Below are positions 8,421 through 17,609 of a DNA stretch of 32,402 nt, in pieces. The stretch covers positions 1 to 32,402 of the forward strand of contig JAACFI010000009.1 in NCBI GenBank assembly GCA_009937575.1, in the 5' to 3' direction. This stretch comes from Haliea sp. Lineage in GTDB: Bacteria; Pseudomonadota; Gammaproteobacteria; Pseudomonadales; Halieaceae. A model generated the notes under the pieces. It was not told the origin of the DNA. It saw only the letters and a list, made by a program, of their open reading frames with translations, and searched no databases. Both the position numbers and the translations under genes were made by a program. How positions within the stretch are numbered: the first letter of the stretch is position 1; the number at the start of each line of letters is the position of its first letter.

Positions 8421-8467
8421 GAGCCCGGTATCGCCGGGCTCCCGACACCCACTGGTGGTCGTTTTTT
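8421..8467 (+). terminator. Hairpin after trxA, possible intrinsic terminator
   Basis: GAGCCCGG (8421-8428) and CCGGGCTC (8434-8441) form a perfect 8-base stem with a 5-base loop starting 8 bases after the trxA stop. A run of six T (8462-8467) follows, but only 20 bases after the stem, so this may be a leaky terminator or an RNA-stabilising hairpin, with some readthrough into rho. Confidence 0.55.
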
Positions 8468-8660
8468 AGCCTGAAAAACCGGTAGACGACGCCACCCCGG
8501 CGTGCTACATTTCAATTCGTTGCACGATCCAGTGCCGCAATAATAACCCTGCAATTCGATAAAACGTTTCTCAATCACGGCTTCGAACTGTTGGCATCGC
8601 CAACCGGCTTGCACTCACACATTTCTCAATTCCCCCGGACAACACGCACCCTTACCGTAT
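8468..8660 (+). promoter_or_regulatory. Leader region of rho (hairpin plus C-rich, G-poor stretch)
   Basis: A perfect hairpin GTTGGC-ATC-GCCAAC lies at 8590-8604. The following 55 bases (8606-8660) contain, by my count, 22 C and 7 G, the composition expected of a Rho-binding rut region, and no ribosome binding site precedes the ATG. Rho represses its own gene by terminating in its leader in E. coli; the same here is inference. No convincing leader peptide was seen. Confidence 0.4.
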
Positions 8661-9929
8661 ATGAACCTGACTGACCTAAAGACCAAATCCACCCAGGAAC
8701 TCATCGATATTGCCAAGGAGATGGGCCTGGAAAACATGGCCCGTTCCCGCAAACAGGACATCATTTTCGCGATCCTGAAGCGCCACGCCAAGAGCGGCGA
8801 GGACATCTACGGTGACGGCGTCCTGGAGATTCTGCAGGACGGCTTCGGTTTCCTGCGCTCCGCCGAGGGTTCTTATCTTGCCGGGCCCGACGACATCTAC
8901 GTTTCGCCCAGCCAGATTCGCCGATTCAACCTGCGCACCGGTGACTCCATCTCCGGCAAAATCCGCCCGCCCAAGGACAGCGAGCGTTATTTTGCCCTGC
9001 TGAAAGTCGGCGAGGTCAATTTCAACAAGCCGGAAAACTCCAAGCACAAGATCCTGTTCGAGAACCTCACTCCGCTGTTTCCTGACGAGCGACTCACCCT
9101 GGAAAAGGGTAATGGCAGCTCCGAGGACCTGACTGGGCGTATCATCGACCTGGTCGCCCCCATCGGCAAGGGCCAGCGGGGCCTGCTGGTAGCGCCGCCC
9201 AAGGCGGGCAAGACCATCATGATGCAGAATATTGCCCAGGCAATCATCAGCAACAACCCGGAGTGTTACATCATCGTACTGCTGATCGATGAACGCCCGG
9301 AAGAAGTGACGGAGATGCAGCGTTCTGTGGGTGCCCGCGGAGCGGAAGTGGTAGCCTCGACCTTCGATGAACCGCCCTCGCGCCACGTACAGGTGGCGGA
9401 CATGGTGATCGAGAAGGCCAAGCGGCTGGTGGAACACAAGAAGGATGTGGTCATCCTGCTGGACTCGATTACCCGCCTGGCTCGCGCCTACAACACGGTA
9501 ATCCCCAGCTCGGGCAAGGTATTGACGGGTGGTGTGGATGCCCACGCGCTGGAACGGCCCAAGCGTTTCTTCGGCGCGGCCCGTAATATCGAGGAAGGTG
9601 GCAGCCTGTCTATCATCGCCACAGCGCTGATCAACACCGGATCGAAAATGGACGAGGTGATCTACGAGGAATTCAAGGGCACCGGTAACATGGAGCTGCA
9701 CCTGGATCGCAAGGTGGCGGAGAAGCGTGTCTACCCGGCGATCAATATCCGTTCCTCGGGCACTCGCCGTGAGGAGTTGCTCACCGGCGACGAGGAACTG
9801 CAACGCATGTGGATCCTGCGCAAGCTGCTGCACGGCATGGAGGATCTGCCGGCGGTGGAGTTCCTGCTGGACAAGCTCAAGGACACCAAGACCAACGACG
9901 AGTTCTTCCTCTCCATGAAGCGTAAGTAA
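8661..9929 (+). CDS. rho: Transcription termination factor Rho
   Basis: A hexameric RNA-dependent helicase/ATPase that ends transcription at unstructured C-rich RNA. The 422 residues compare with 419 in E. coli. Domains in order: N-terminal helical bundle (1-47), cold-shock-like RNA-binding fold with RNP1-like DGFGFLR (60-66), then the RecA-type core with Walker A APPKAGKT (178-185), Walker [17 protein letters not shown] and the conserved [11 protein letters not shown]. The start ATG lacks a visible ribosome binding site, but [10 protein letters not shown] matches the family N-terminus. In this window, many tail-to-tail gene pairs lack intrinsic terminators, which would leave Rho to do the work. 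Confidence 0.98.
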   Translation: MNLTDLKTKSTQELIDIAKEMGLENMARSRKQDIIFAILKRHAKSGEDIYGDGVLEILQDGFGFLRSAEGSYLAGPDDIYVSPSQIRRFNLRTGDSISGKIRPPKDSERYFALLKVGEVNFNKPENSKHKILFENLTPLFPDERLTLEKGNGSSEDLTGRIIDLVAPIGKGQRGLLVAPPKAGKTIMMQNIAQAIISNNPECYIIVLLIDERPEEVTEMQRSVGARGAEVVASTFDEPPSRHVQVADMVIEKAKRLVEHKKDVVILLDSITRLARAYNTVIPSSGKVLTGGVDAHALERPKRFFGAARNIEEGGSLSIIATALINTGSKMDEVIYEEFKGTGNMELHLDRKVAEKRVYPAINIRSSGTRREELLTGDEELQRMWILRKLLHGMEDLPAVEFLLDKLKDTKTNDEFFLSMKRK

Positions 9930-9932
9930 ATC

Positions 9933-9955
9933 AATGGTGCGCTCCGCGCACCATT
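9933..9955 (+). terminator. Strong hairpin after rho
   Basis: AATGGTGCGC and GCGCACCATT form a perfect 10-base stem with a TCC loop, starting 4 bases after the rho stop. No T-run follows, so it may act as a 3' end stabiliser or an imperfect terminator and not as a classical intrinsic terminator. Confidence 0.6.
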
Positions 9956-10029
9956 CCGATCACCCGAAATTGCACCCACCTGCCCCAACGTGTACTGTGC
10001 CCTCGTGACCGTCGAAGGAGCAGGCACGC

Positions 10030-11520
10030 GTGAAATACAAGGACCTCAGGGACTTCATCGCCATGCTGGAACAACGTGGCGAGCTGGTGCGTATACAGAC
10101 TGAGGTCGATCCCCACCTTGAGATGACGGAGATCGCGGACCGCACATTGCGGCAGGGCGGTCCGGCGCTGCTGTTTGAGAATCCCAAGGGCTTCAACACG
10201 CCGGTACTGGCCAACCTGTTCGGTACCGAGCAGCGGGTGGCGATGGCTATGGGAGCGGAGGACCTGGGGGCACTCAGGGAAATCGGGGAGATTCTCGCTT
10301 ACCTGCGCCAGCCGGATCCACCTAAGGGCATGCGCGACATAATGGACAAGGCACCGCTGCTGAAGCAGGTGCTGCACATGGGACCGAAGGTGGTGCGCAA
10401 CCCGCCTTGCCAGTACCACGCCAGGCAGGGTGAAGAAGTGGATCTCACTGCAATGCCCATCCAGACCTGCTGGCCGGGGGATGCGGCGCCGCTGGTAACC
10501 TGGCCGCTGGTGATAACCCGGGGACCGAACAAGGAGCGACAGAACCTCGGTATCTATCGCATGCAGCTGCTGGGGCGCAACAAGCTGATCATGCGCTGGC
10601 TCGCCCAGCGGGGCGGGGCGCTGGACTATCGGGAGTGGCAGCTGCAGTATCCGGATAAACGCTACCCGGTGGCGGTGGCACTGGGAGCGGACCCGGCGAC
10701 CGCGCTGGGGGCGGTGACTCCGATCCCGGACGCGATTTCGGAGTACGCTTTCGCCGGCCTGCTGCGCGGCAGCAAGACGGAACTGGCGGAGTGCTTTACC
10801 CCCCTGTGCCGGGAGCACGGGCTGCAGGTGCCTGCCACGGCGGAGTACATCCTGGAGGGATACCTGGAGCCAGGGGAGATGGCGGACGAAGGCCCCTTCG
10901 GTGACCACACGGGTTACTACAACGAGGTGGAGCGCTTCCCCGTGTTCACGGTAGAAGCCATTACCCATCGGGAATCGCCCATCTACCACAGTACCTACAC
11001 CGGGCGCCCGCCGGATGAGCCGGCGGTACTGGGGGTGGCGCTGAACGAGGTGTTTATCCCGATCCTGCAGAAACAGTTCCCGGAGATCGTCGATTTCTAC
11101 CTGCCACCGGAAGGCTGCTCCTACCGCATGGCGGTGGTGACCATGCGCAAGGAATACCCCGGGCATGCCAAGCGGGTGATGCTTGGAGTGTGGTCCTTCC
11201 TGCGCCAGTTCATGTACACCAAGTTCGTAATCGTCACCGACGAGGACGTGGACGCCCGGGACTGGAAGGATGTGATCTGGGCCATGACCACGCGAATGGA
11301 CCCGCAGCGGGATTCAGTCTTTATAGACAATACGCCCATCGACTACCTGGACTTCGCCTCCCCGGTGGCGGGACTGGGCTCCAAAGTCGGCTTCGACGCC
11401 ACCAACAAGTGGCCCGGCGAGAGCGAGCGGGAGTGGGGCAAACCCATCGCCATGGACCCTGCGGTCAGGCAACGGGTCGACACCATCTGGGATGAGTTGG
11501 GAATAAAACCCGGTGACTGA
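10030..11520 (+). CDS. ubiD: UbiD family 4-hydroxy-3-polyprenylbenzoate decarboxylase
   Basis: UbiD removes the carboxyl group from 3-polyprenyl-4-hydroxybenzoate in ubiquinone synthesis, using the prenylated FMN cofactor made by UbiX. The 496 residues match E. coli UbiD (497). Typical blocks include LLFENPKG near residue 50, [17 protein letters not shown], and [15 protein letters not shown], which carries conserved acidic residues of the active site. Start is GTG at 10030 with AAGGAG nine bases upstream; the protein then begins [10 protein letters not shown] like its homologues. It ends two bases before the stop of convergent hemY. The ubiquinone made through this step is the acceptor for DsbB, encoded at the left of the window. 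Confidence 0.96.
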   Translation: MKYKDLRDFIAMLEQRGELVRIQTEVDPHLEMTEIADRTLRQGGPALLFENPKGFNTPVLANLFGTEQRVAMAMGAEDLGALREIGEILAYLRQPDPPKGMRDIMDKAPLLKQVLHMGPKVVRNPPCQYHARQGEEVDLTAMPIQTCWPGDAAPLVTWPLVITRGPNKERQNLGIYRMQLLGRNKLIMRWLAQRGGALDYREWQLQYPDKRYPVAVALGADPATALGAVTPIPDAISEYAFAGLLRGSKTELAECFTPLCREHGLQVPATAEYILEGYLEPGEMADEGPFGDHTGYYNEVERFPVFTVEAITHRESPIYHSTYTGRPPDEPAVLGVALNEVFIPILQKQFPEIVDFYLPPEGCSYRMAVVTMRKEYPGHAKRVMLGVWSFLRQFMYTKFVIVTDEDVDARDWKDVIWAMTTRMDPQRDSVFIDNTPIDYLDFASPVAGLGSKVGFDATNKWPGESEREWGKPIAMDPAVRQRVDTIWDELGIKPGD

Positions 11521-11522
11521 CC

Positions 11523-12776
11523 TCAGGAACGGGCCAGCCGCTGGCTAAGGGGCAGCAGTTTCTCAGGTTCCGGCAGGGTTGGCAGGTCACTCTCACTCAG
11601 CAATAACCCCTCGCGAAAATAGGCGGCGGCGACCTTGGGCTCACCAAGGCCGGTCAGCAGGCGGCCCAGCTCGGCGCACACCTCGGCACTGCGTTGTAAG
11701 CGGTAACTGCTCTCGAAATAGTCCCTGGCCTTGCCCCAGAGTTTATCCCGGGCCGACAGGCGACCCAGGCAGAGAAGCAGTTCCGGCTCATCGGGATGGG
11801 CTGCCAGCCAACTTTCGGCATGGGTGAGCTGGGCGGGTACGTTGGCGCTCTCCACCAGACCGTACAGACGCACCAGCCGCGCATCCCAGTGCTGCTTCAG
11901 GCTGCGCTGCAGGAGCTTTTCGGCAGCCGCGTGGTCACCGCCACGCAACAGCAACTCGACATAGGCACACAGGATGTCCACATCCTGCTTGAGATCCGAG
12001 GGCACTTTCTGCCACACAGCTCCGAGTTCAGCGGTATCCGCTTCCCCCTCACCCTTCACGGCATCCAGCAGCAGCCGGCGGTAAGTGTCGCTTTCCAGCT
12101 CGCGCAGGGCATCCGCTGCCAGCAGTTTCTGCTTGCGCAGCTCGGGCAACAGACGCGCCAGGCCTTCCCAGTTTCCCTGCCCGGTATAGATTGCCCGGCG
12201 CAGTTCCAGGCCCCGGGGGTAACTGGAGGCATTGCCCATGTTGTCCAGCACTGCCAGTGCCTGGTCGTACTGCCCGGCGTGCACTTTTATCTCCGCTTCG
12301 GCCAGCTCGACGGCGGCCACAGCGGCCGACTCGGCATCGGCTGCGGCACCCAGGTACTGGCTCACCTTGTCGGGCTCTCCCAGGTGGTGGCTGGCTCGTG
12401 CCGCCAGCAGGTAGTTGAGCAACGGGGCTTCATTGTTCGTGGCCCCCTTCAGCACCTGGCGGCGGGAGCGGGCCCAATTGCCCTCCAGGAAATTGATCAG
12501 GCCGCGGGTGCTCAGGCGGGCGGCGTGATGGGTCTTGCGGGTGCCGAGCCAACTGACCAGGGAACGCTGGCCCCCGACCAGGCGGAATACCAGACGCAGC
12601 GCGAGGTAAACCAACAGGATCAGGGCAAACAACAGCAGCAATCCCACCCACAGGCTGGATTCCAGGGTGTAGTTGCCGTAAGCCACCAACACATAGCCTG
12701 GATCTGTCTCGATCAGTGCGACAACGCCGACCCCCAGCAGCAGGGCGAACAGGGCAATAGCGAAGATTCTGCGCAT
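11523..12776 (-). CDS. hemY: HemY-type TPR membrane protein of the heme operon
   Basis: This is the proteobacterial HemY (HemY_N plus TPR repeats), not protoporphyrinogen oxidase of the same name. The 417 residues begin with two membrane segments (about 3-22 and 42-62), joined by the conserved ETDPGYVLVAYGNYTLESS. The rest is helical with tetratricopeptide-like repeats (for example EPELLLCLGRLSARDKLWGKARDYFESSY). Its precise role in heme synthesis is not settled; a scaffold function is often suggested. It is the last gene of the algZ-algR-hemC-hemD-hemX-hemY unit and starts three bases after hemX stops. It converges on ubiD with a two-base gap. Confidence 0.94.
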   Translation of the reverse strand: MRRIFAIALFALLLGVGVVALIETDPGYVLVAYGNYTLESSLWVGLLLLFALILLVYLALRLVFRLVGGQRSLVSWLGTRKTHHAARLSTRGLINFLEGNWARSRRQVLKGATNNEAPLLNYLLAARASHHLGEPDKVSQYLGAAADAESAAVAAVELAEAEIKVHAGQYDQALAVLDNMGNASSYPRGLELRRAIYTGQGNWEGLARLLPELRKQKLLAADALRELESDTYRRLLLDAVKGEGEADTAELGAVWQKVPSDLKQDVDILCAYVELLLRGGDHAAAEKLLQRSLKQHWDARLVRLYGLVESANVPAQLTHAESWLAAHPDEPELLLCLGRLSARDKLWGKARDYFESSYRLQRSAEVCAELGRLLTGLGEPKVAAAYFREGLLLSESDLPTLPEPEKLLPLSQRLARS

Positions 12777-12779
12777 GAT

Positions 12780-13964
12780 TTACTCGCCGCCTCCCTGCTG
12801 CAGGCGGCGCTTAATGGCGTCGTCCAGGGCATCTAGGGAACCGGAGATGTCGGGCAGGGTCACCGCCACCTGCAAGTCCGACAGCTGCCGGATCTCCCGG
12901 TCCATGGCCCGGGCTGCGGCCTCGTCGGACTCGAAGAACTCCGCCACCCAGTGGCTGGCCCGCTTGAGGCTGGCCTGGTACAGGGCCTGGTTGGAGGACA
13001 GCAGGGCCACCTGGGCCTGCTCCAGCAACATCCTCAGGTTCTGCCGCACCAGCCCCTCCCACTGGGGGTCCATCAGGGCCTGCATCGGCACATCCCGGCG
13101 GCGGATTATCACGTAGTTTGAAAGCTTGAGCAGTGCCTCCTGGTAGCCCTGCTCGAGTCGCTGTTGCCAGTCTCCCGCAGTGGCTTCCCTGGGCTGGGAT
13201 TCCTGCTCAGGGAATTCGAAAATCACCAACTTCCCGGCCTGCTCAGCCAGGGCCGACAGGCGCAGGTAAATACCCTCCAGGTCGATTCTCGGGACTGCCC
13301 GCACCGCCGCGATATCGGAGGCCACCGCCGCCCGTACCTGGTGCAGGCTGACGTCGTCCAGCTCCCGCAGCACGCTGTCAGCGCTGCCCAGCAGGGCCTG
13401 GGCCGATTCTGTATCCCCCGCCATGATCAGGCGCTGGTTGGCCAGGCGCAACAGGTATTCGGCCTCCGCCAGCAGCCAGCTATCCCGATCGGTGGCGCTG
13501 AAGCGCGCCAGCTCGGTGCGCACCGCGGCCATCTGTTCCTCTAATGAACGGGCCGCCTGGGCCTGGCTGGCCGCCTGGCTGGCGGCTTCCGCCTGCAGTT
13601 GGTCCAGGCCCTGCTGCAACTGGTCCTGCCAGCGCCCGGCCATTTGTTCCAGCCTGTCCTCTTCCTGGCCCGCCGCAGCCTCCAGCTCCGCCAGGCGATC
13701 CAGCAGCGCCGCTTCACGGCGCAACAGATCCTGCAGGTACCAGGCCGCAGCCCCGCCCAGGACAAGCACCAGTAACAGCGCCAGCCAGGCCAGCGCGGAT
13801 GATGATTTGCGAGGCGCGGGAGCTTCCCTGGGCGCCGGGGCAGGGGTGACGGGTACGTGGGGTTCTGGCTCCTCCACCGGGCTGTCGTCGTTGTTCAGCG
13901 AGGTATCGGCGCTCTCCGCCTCTTCCACCACCTGCTCGATATTCTTATCTTCCTTCTCGCTCAC
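12780..13964 (-). CDS. hemX: HemX membrane-anchored coiled-coil protein
   Basis: HemX proteins are often labelled uroporphyrinogen-III methyltransferase, but this one has no methyltransferase motif. The 394 residues show an acidic, Pro/Ala-rich cytoplasmic N-terminus (1-54), one membrane segment (about 56-76), a long Gln/Ala-rich coiled coil (about 80-145) and a conserved C-terminal domain (LLAEAEYLLRLANQRLIMAGD...). Start is GTG at 13962-13964, three bases after the hemD stop, with GGAG about nine bases upstream. Role in heme synthesis is unproven; the operon position between hemD and hemY is the main clue. Confidence 0.92.
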   Translation of the reverse strand: MSEKEDKNIEQVVEEAESADTSLNNDDSPVEEPEPHVPVTPAPAPREAPAPRKSSSALAWLALLLVLVLGGAAAWYLQDLLRREAALLDRLAELEAAAGQEEDRLEQMAGRWQDQLQQGLDQLQAEAASQAASQAQAARSLEEQMAAVRTELARFSATDRDSWLLAEAEYLLRLANQRLIMAGDTESAQALLGSADSVLRELDDVSLHQVRAAVASDIAAVRAVPRIDLEGIYLRLSALAEQAGKLVIFEFPEQESQPREATAGDWQQRLEQGYQEALLKLSNYVIIRRRDVPMQALMDPQWEGLVRQNLRMLLEQAQVALLSSNQALYQASLKRASHWVAEFFESDEAAARAMDREIRQLSDLQVAVTLPDISGSLDALDDAIKRRLQQGGGE

Positions 13965-13967
13965 TCG

Positions 13968-14744
13968 CTAGTCTCCAGAGCTGGATGTCCATTCCTCGAG
14001 TGCGCGTAGCATCGCCGGGTCAGAGGCATTGCCGGCAGTGATCACGCGATCAAAACCCGCCTTGTGTGCCATTGCGGCGACCCGAGGCGAGGGTACGACG
14101 AGGCTTATATGGCTAAACTTAGTAGTTTCTTGCGGGCTAAGCAATGCCTGCAGATTGAGTAAACCCTCACCACTACTGATCAGGATCAACTGAATACCGG
14201 ATTTTTCCAGCTGCCGGGCCAGTTCGCCGGGCCCCAGGTGCGGACACTTGCGCCGGTAACAGGCAAGTTCGTCCACTCGCGCACCGCGCCGGGCAAGCTC
14301 CTCCCGTAACAGGCTGCGTCCGCCCTCTCCGCGCACGATCAGCGCCCGCTCACCAGCGACCGACTGCAGGGATTCCAGCGCCAGCAGGCCCTCGCTGTTC
14401 ATGGCCTCACCGGGTGCGCACACCTGCACCCCGTATTCTGTGAGCAGTGTCGCGGTGGCTTCGCCCACCGCGTACCAGTTGAGGCCCACGGGCAGCTGGG
14501 GCCAGTAGTCCGCTATCCGCTCCATACCGTGGCGGACTGCGTTGGCGCTGATAAATATCACATGCTGGTAGTTATCGAGGTCCAGCAGCTGCCGGCGCTG
14601 GGATGGTGGCACGTCTTCCAGTGCCTCCAGTTCCAGTAACGGCTGGTGAAATACCCGGTATCCCCGCTCTGCCAACGCCCGGCACAGGCCAGCGGCCTGT
14701 CCCGCCGGGCGGGTAACCAGTATCGCCGGACCAGGCTCAGCCAT
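13968..14744 (-). CDS. hemD: Uroporphyrinogen-III synthase
   Basis: HemD cyclises hydroxymethylbilane, inverting ring D, to give uroporphyrinogen III, precursor of heme, siroheme and cobalamin. The 258-residue protein shows the two-lobed HemD pattern: [22 protein letters not shown] at the start, then [25 protein letters not shown] and [13 protein letters not shown]. HemD sequences diverge strongly, so these motifs plus position carry the call. I chose the ATG at 14742-14744; the frame stays open further upstream but would then run through hemC. The ATG lies inside the end of hemC (8-base overlap), so translation is probably coupled. Confidence 0.94.
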   Translation of the reverse strand: MAEPGPAILVTRPAGQAAGLCRALAERGYRVFHQPLLELEALEDVPPSQRRQLLDLDNYQHVIFISANAVRHGMERIADYWPQLPVGLNWYAVGEATATLLTEYGVQVCAPGEAMNSEGLLALESLQSVAGERALIVRGEGGRSLLREELARRGARVDELACYRRKCPHLGPGELARQLEKSGIQLILISSGEGLLNLQALLSPQETTKFSHISLVVPSPRVAAMAHKAGFDRVITAGNASDPAMLRALEEWTSSSGD

Positions 14745-15666
14745 AGACCTCGGCCAGTATCTCCCCGGCTCCCTGGGACAGTAGTTGCTCCGCCACCTGT
14801 TCGCCCAGTGTGACGGCCTGGTCGCAGCATGCCTCGCCCTCCGCACGCAGGATTTGCGAGCCGTCCGGGCGACCCACCAGGCCGCGAAGCCACAGGCGCT
14901 CTCCCTGCTCCCGGTGCTCTGCGAAACAGGCGATCGGTACCTGGCAGCCACCCTGCAGCCTGCGGTTCATGGCCCGCTCGGCTGCTACTCGCTCGGCGGT
15001 GGGCTCGTGGTGCACCGCCTGTAACAGATCCAGGGTCGAGGCATCATTGTTGCGCAGCTCAATGCCCACCGCCCCCTGACCACCCGCGGGGAGGGAATCG
15101 GCCACCGGGATCTGTTGCGCGATGCGTCCCTCAAACCCCAGGCGAATAAGGCCGGCACTGGCAAGGATGATCGCGTCGTACTCTCCCTCGTCGAGTTTTC
15201 GCAGTCGGGTATTGACGTTGCCGCGCAGAAATTTCACCTCCAGGTCTGGCCGGCGAGCGCGCAACTGGCACTCCCGGCGCAGGCTGGATGTACCCACCAC
15301 GCTGCCGGCGGGTAACTGCTCCAGGGTAGGGAAATGATTGCTGACCAATGCATCGGAGGGGTCTTCGCGCTCGCAGATAACCCCGAGCCCCAGACCCTGG
15401 GGAAACTCCATCGGGACATCCTTCATGGAGTGCACGGCGATATCTGCCCTGCCGTCCAGCAGGGCGGTTTCGAGTTCCTTCACAAACAGGCCCTTGCCGC
15501 CTACCTTCGCCAGCGGTACGTCCAGCAGTTGGTCACCGCGCGAGGTCATTCCCAGCAACTTCACTTCCAGTCCCGGGTGGGCGCGCTCCAGGGCGGCCTG
15601 CACGAACTCGGCCTGCCAAAGGGCCAGCGGGCTTTCGCGGGTTGCTATGGTCAGAGTGCGCGACAT
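14737..15666 (-). CDS. hemC: Porphobilinogen deaminase (hydroxymethylbilane synthase)
   Basis: HemC polymerises four porphobilinogen units into hydroxymethylbilane. The 309 residues agree with the family's 310 or so. Cys241 in [12 protein letters not shown] carries the dipyrromethane cofactor, Asp83 in HSMKDVP is the catalytic acid, and the substrate-binding arginines appear in [13 protein letters not shown] and [12 protein letters not shown] chose the ATG at 15664-15666 because AGGAAG lies seven bases upstream and [19 protein letters not shown] is the usual N-terminus; an ATG 11 codons upstream is less likely. It follows algR by 63 bases. Confidence 0.97.
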   Translation of the reverse strand: MSRTLTIATRESPLALWQAEFVQAALERAHPGLEVKLLGMTSRGDQLLDVPLAKVGGKGLFVKELETALLDGRADIAVHSMKDVPMEFPQGLGLGVICEREDPSDALVSNHFPTLEQLPAGSVVGTSSLRRECQLRARRPDLEVKFLRGNVNTRLRKLDEGEYDAIILASAGLIRLGFEGRIAQQIPVADSLPAGGQGAVGIELRNNDASTLDLLQAVHHEPTAERVAAERAMNRRLQGGCQVPIACFAEHREQGERLWLRGLVGRPDGSQILRAEGEACCDQAVTLGEQVAEQLLSQGAGEILAEVYG

Positions 15667-15729
15667 GGTGGAGCTTCCTGGTAGAAGGGACGCAATCATA
15701 CCAGCAGCGGCAGGTAGCGGCGACCGGGC

Positions 15730-16461
15730 TCAGCGCACCAGCAGGTGTTGCTTTACCTCGGCCAGGTGGCGCCGGCTGACCGCGGGCCCTTCTTCCAGGC
15801 CGTCCAACTCGGCGTGCCAGCCGCCCTGTTCATCCCGCTGCAGACCCCGCAAATGCCTGCTGGACACCAGCGCATTGCGGTGCACCCGCAGGAACAGGTC
15901 GCCAAACTCCCGCTCAAGTTCCTTCAGGGATTCCTGTAACAGCATTTCCCTGTCGGGCCCATGGGCGACCACGTATTTCTGCTGCGCCAGGAAGCAGCGC
16001 ACCTCGTCCACCGGCATGGTTTCCAGGCCGCGGTGGGATTGACTGCTGATGTGAGTCCGCGCCGAGGCTGGCTCCCCCTCTCGCAGGCTGGCCAGCTGCA
16101 CCCGGTTCACCCGGCCAGCCCCCGACAGCGCCCGGGCCAGCTCCGCTTCCCTGACCGGTTTCAACAGGTAGGCCACGGCCTGGTGCTGCAGTGCCTGCAG
16201 GGCGTATTCGTCGTAGGCGGTACAGAAAATAATCGCCGGCGGGCTCTCCAGGGTATCCAGGTGGGAGGCGACCTCGATGCCGTCCATTCCGGGCATCCGG
16301 ATATCGAGCAGCAGGAGATCAGGGGAGTGGCTCTCTACCATAGCGAGGGCCTCAGGACCTGAGGCTGCCTCCAGGCATTCGGTGTCCGGTTGCAACCTGC
16401 CCAGCAACCGTGACAGGCGCTCCCTTGCCAGGGCTTCATCGTCCACCAGCAATATCTTCAC
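15730..16461 (-). CDS. algR: AlgR-like LytTR response regulator
   Basis: A 243-residue transcription regulator. Residues 1-120 form the receiver domain, with acidic Asp7/Asp8, phosphoacceptor Asp53 in LLLLDIRMPGMDG and the conserved Lys in YLLKPV. Residues about 140-240 form a LytTR DNA-binding domain (CFLAQQKYVVAHG... FLRVHRNALVSSRHL). In Pseudomonas AlgR controls alginate, type IV pili and other virulence traits; no alginate or pilus genes lie here, so its targets are unknown. The start is GTG at 16459-16461, overlapping the algZ stop in a GTGA, a classic coupled sensor-regulator arrangement. Being upstream of hemC, it could affect heme genes by cotranscription. Confidence 0.94.
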   Translation of the reverse strand: MKILLVDDEALARERLSRLLGRLQPDTECLEAASGPEALAMVESHSPDLLLLDIRMPGMDGIEVASHLDTLESPPAIIFCTAYDEYALQALQHQAVAYLLKPVREAELARALSGAGRVNRVQLASLREGEPASARTHISSQSHRGLETMPVDEVRCFLAQQKYVVAHGPDREMLLQESLKELEREFGDLFLRVHRNALVSSRHLRGLQRDEQGGWHAELDGLEEGPAVSRRHLAEVKQHLLVR

Positions 16462-17522
16462 AGGGCGGCTCCCGGCGCGTAACTGAGCCGAACCGTGAAG
16501 TGATCCCGCTCCCGACCGGCAGCCAGGCTGGCCCTGGAGCCGTACAGGGCCTGCAGGCGCTGTTCAATGTTGTGCAACGCCATCCGGTGCCCATCCCCCC
16601 GGCGCGACTGGGCGGGAACCGGGTTTTCCACTCTTACCCGCACCTCACCACCGGCAAACTTCACGTCAATATGAACCAGGCCGCCGGCGGGCAACTGGGA
16701 CAGGCCGTGGTAAACGGCATTCTCCACCAGGGGCTGCAACAGCAGGCTGGGCATAGGCTGCTCGCGGGCAGCCTCGTCCACCTGCCAGGCCACCCTCAGC
16801 CTGTCCCCCAGTCTCAGCTGCTCGATACCCAGGTAGAGTTCACAGAGGCGCAACTCATCCGCCACGGTGGCGGAGCGCTGGTCATCCCGCAGGCTCACCC
16901 GGAACAGCTCCGACAGGTCTTCCACCGCCTGCTCCGCCGCCTCCGGCCGGGACACGATCAGGCTGGCGATACTGTTGAGAGTATTGAACAGGAAGTGCGG
17001 ATGGATTCGTGAACGCAGGGATTCCAGTCGCGACAGCAACTCCAGTTGCTCCTGCAGGCGCAGCTGCTGTTGCAGGTAAAAATACCGCAGGAGAATACCG
17101 GTGAGCACGGCCGCCACCAGCAGGTTGCGAAGCACCCACCAGTTCTGCTCTGTGGCCCGGTTGATCTGGGGGTAGAGCTGCAGGGCCACATAGCTGCTGA
17201 GCGCAGTGACCGCCATGACCAGCAGCAGGCTGCCGGCGGTGGCCGTCGGCAGCCCGAGGCGACTGAAAGGCAGGCGCATGCGGCACAGCACGGCCAGGCT
17301 GAGCAACAGGACCCACTGCACGAACAGGGAGCTGGTGCCAAACAGGTCCCAGTTGAAACGGGGCAGTGCACTGCCGGCCAACACGTAAACGATGACCATC
17401 AGTTGCGCCAGCAGGATCATCACGAATACCGGTCGGGTAGCACACAGGTCCGGGATGAAAAACTCCGGCGCGGACCTCTCCCCCCCCGCAGCTTTCAGCT
17501 GTTGCTCCGGTCCATCCGGCAT
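16458..17522 (-). CDS. algZ: AlgZ/FimS-like membrane sensor histidine kinase
   Basis: The 354-residue sensor is the partner of AlgR. The N-terminal half has about five or six membrane segments (from about residue 30 to 165), then a short coiled coil, then a PF06580-type kinase core with IHPHFLFNTLNSIASLI holding the candidate phosphoacceptor His and an N-box PLLVENAV-like segment (LLLQPLVENAVYHGL). The glycine box is degenerate (GHRMALHNIEQRL instead of GxGIGLxN), as I recall for AlgZ relatives. I chose the ATG at 17520-17522, preceded by GGAG at seven bases and GGGGAGG further up; the longer frame would need a TTG. It is divergent from argH across 87 bases. Confidence 0.92.
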   Translation of the reverse strand: MPDGPEQQLKAAGGERSAPEFFIPDLCATRPVFVMILLAQLMVIVYVLAGSALPRFNWDLFGTSSLFVQWVLLLSLAVLCRMRLPFSRLGLPTATAGSLLLVMAVTALSSYVALQLYPQINRATEQNWWVLRNLLVAAVLTGILLRYFYLQQQLRLQEQLELLSRLESLRSRIHPHFLFNTLNSIASLIVSRPEAAEQAVEDLSELFRVSLRDDQRSATVADELRLCELYLGIEQLRLGDRLRVAWQVDEAAREQPMPSLLLQPLVENAVYHGLSQLPAGGLVHIDVKFAGGEVRVRVENPVPAQSRRGDGHRMALHNIEQRLQALYGSRASLAAGRERDHFTVRLSYAPGAAL

Positions 17523-17609
17523 CAATACGCTCCACCTCCCCGTTGCTGATATACTTGCACCCTTGCTTGGCCCCGACAAGCCAAACTTTTACAGTGACAA
17601 GACCGTGCA

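Noticed and set aside
9931-11166. A 411-codon open frame on the minus strand
   Set aside because: It is antisense to ubiD and the rho-ubiD gap, rich in Arg, His and Gln, and without any family motif.
11796-12836. A 346-codon open frame on the plus strand
   Set aside because: It is antisense to hemY; composition only reflects the complementary strand of Leu/Ala-rich coding DNA.
14745-14951. N-terminal extension of hemD by 69 codons
   Set aside because: It would run through the coding region of hemC in another frame, and the ATG at 14742-14744 gives a normal HemD.
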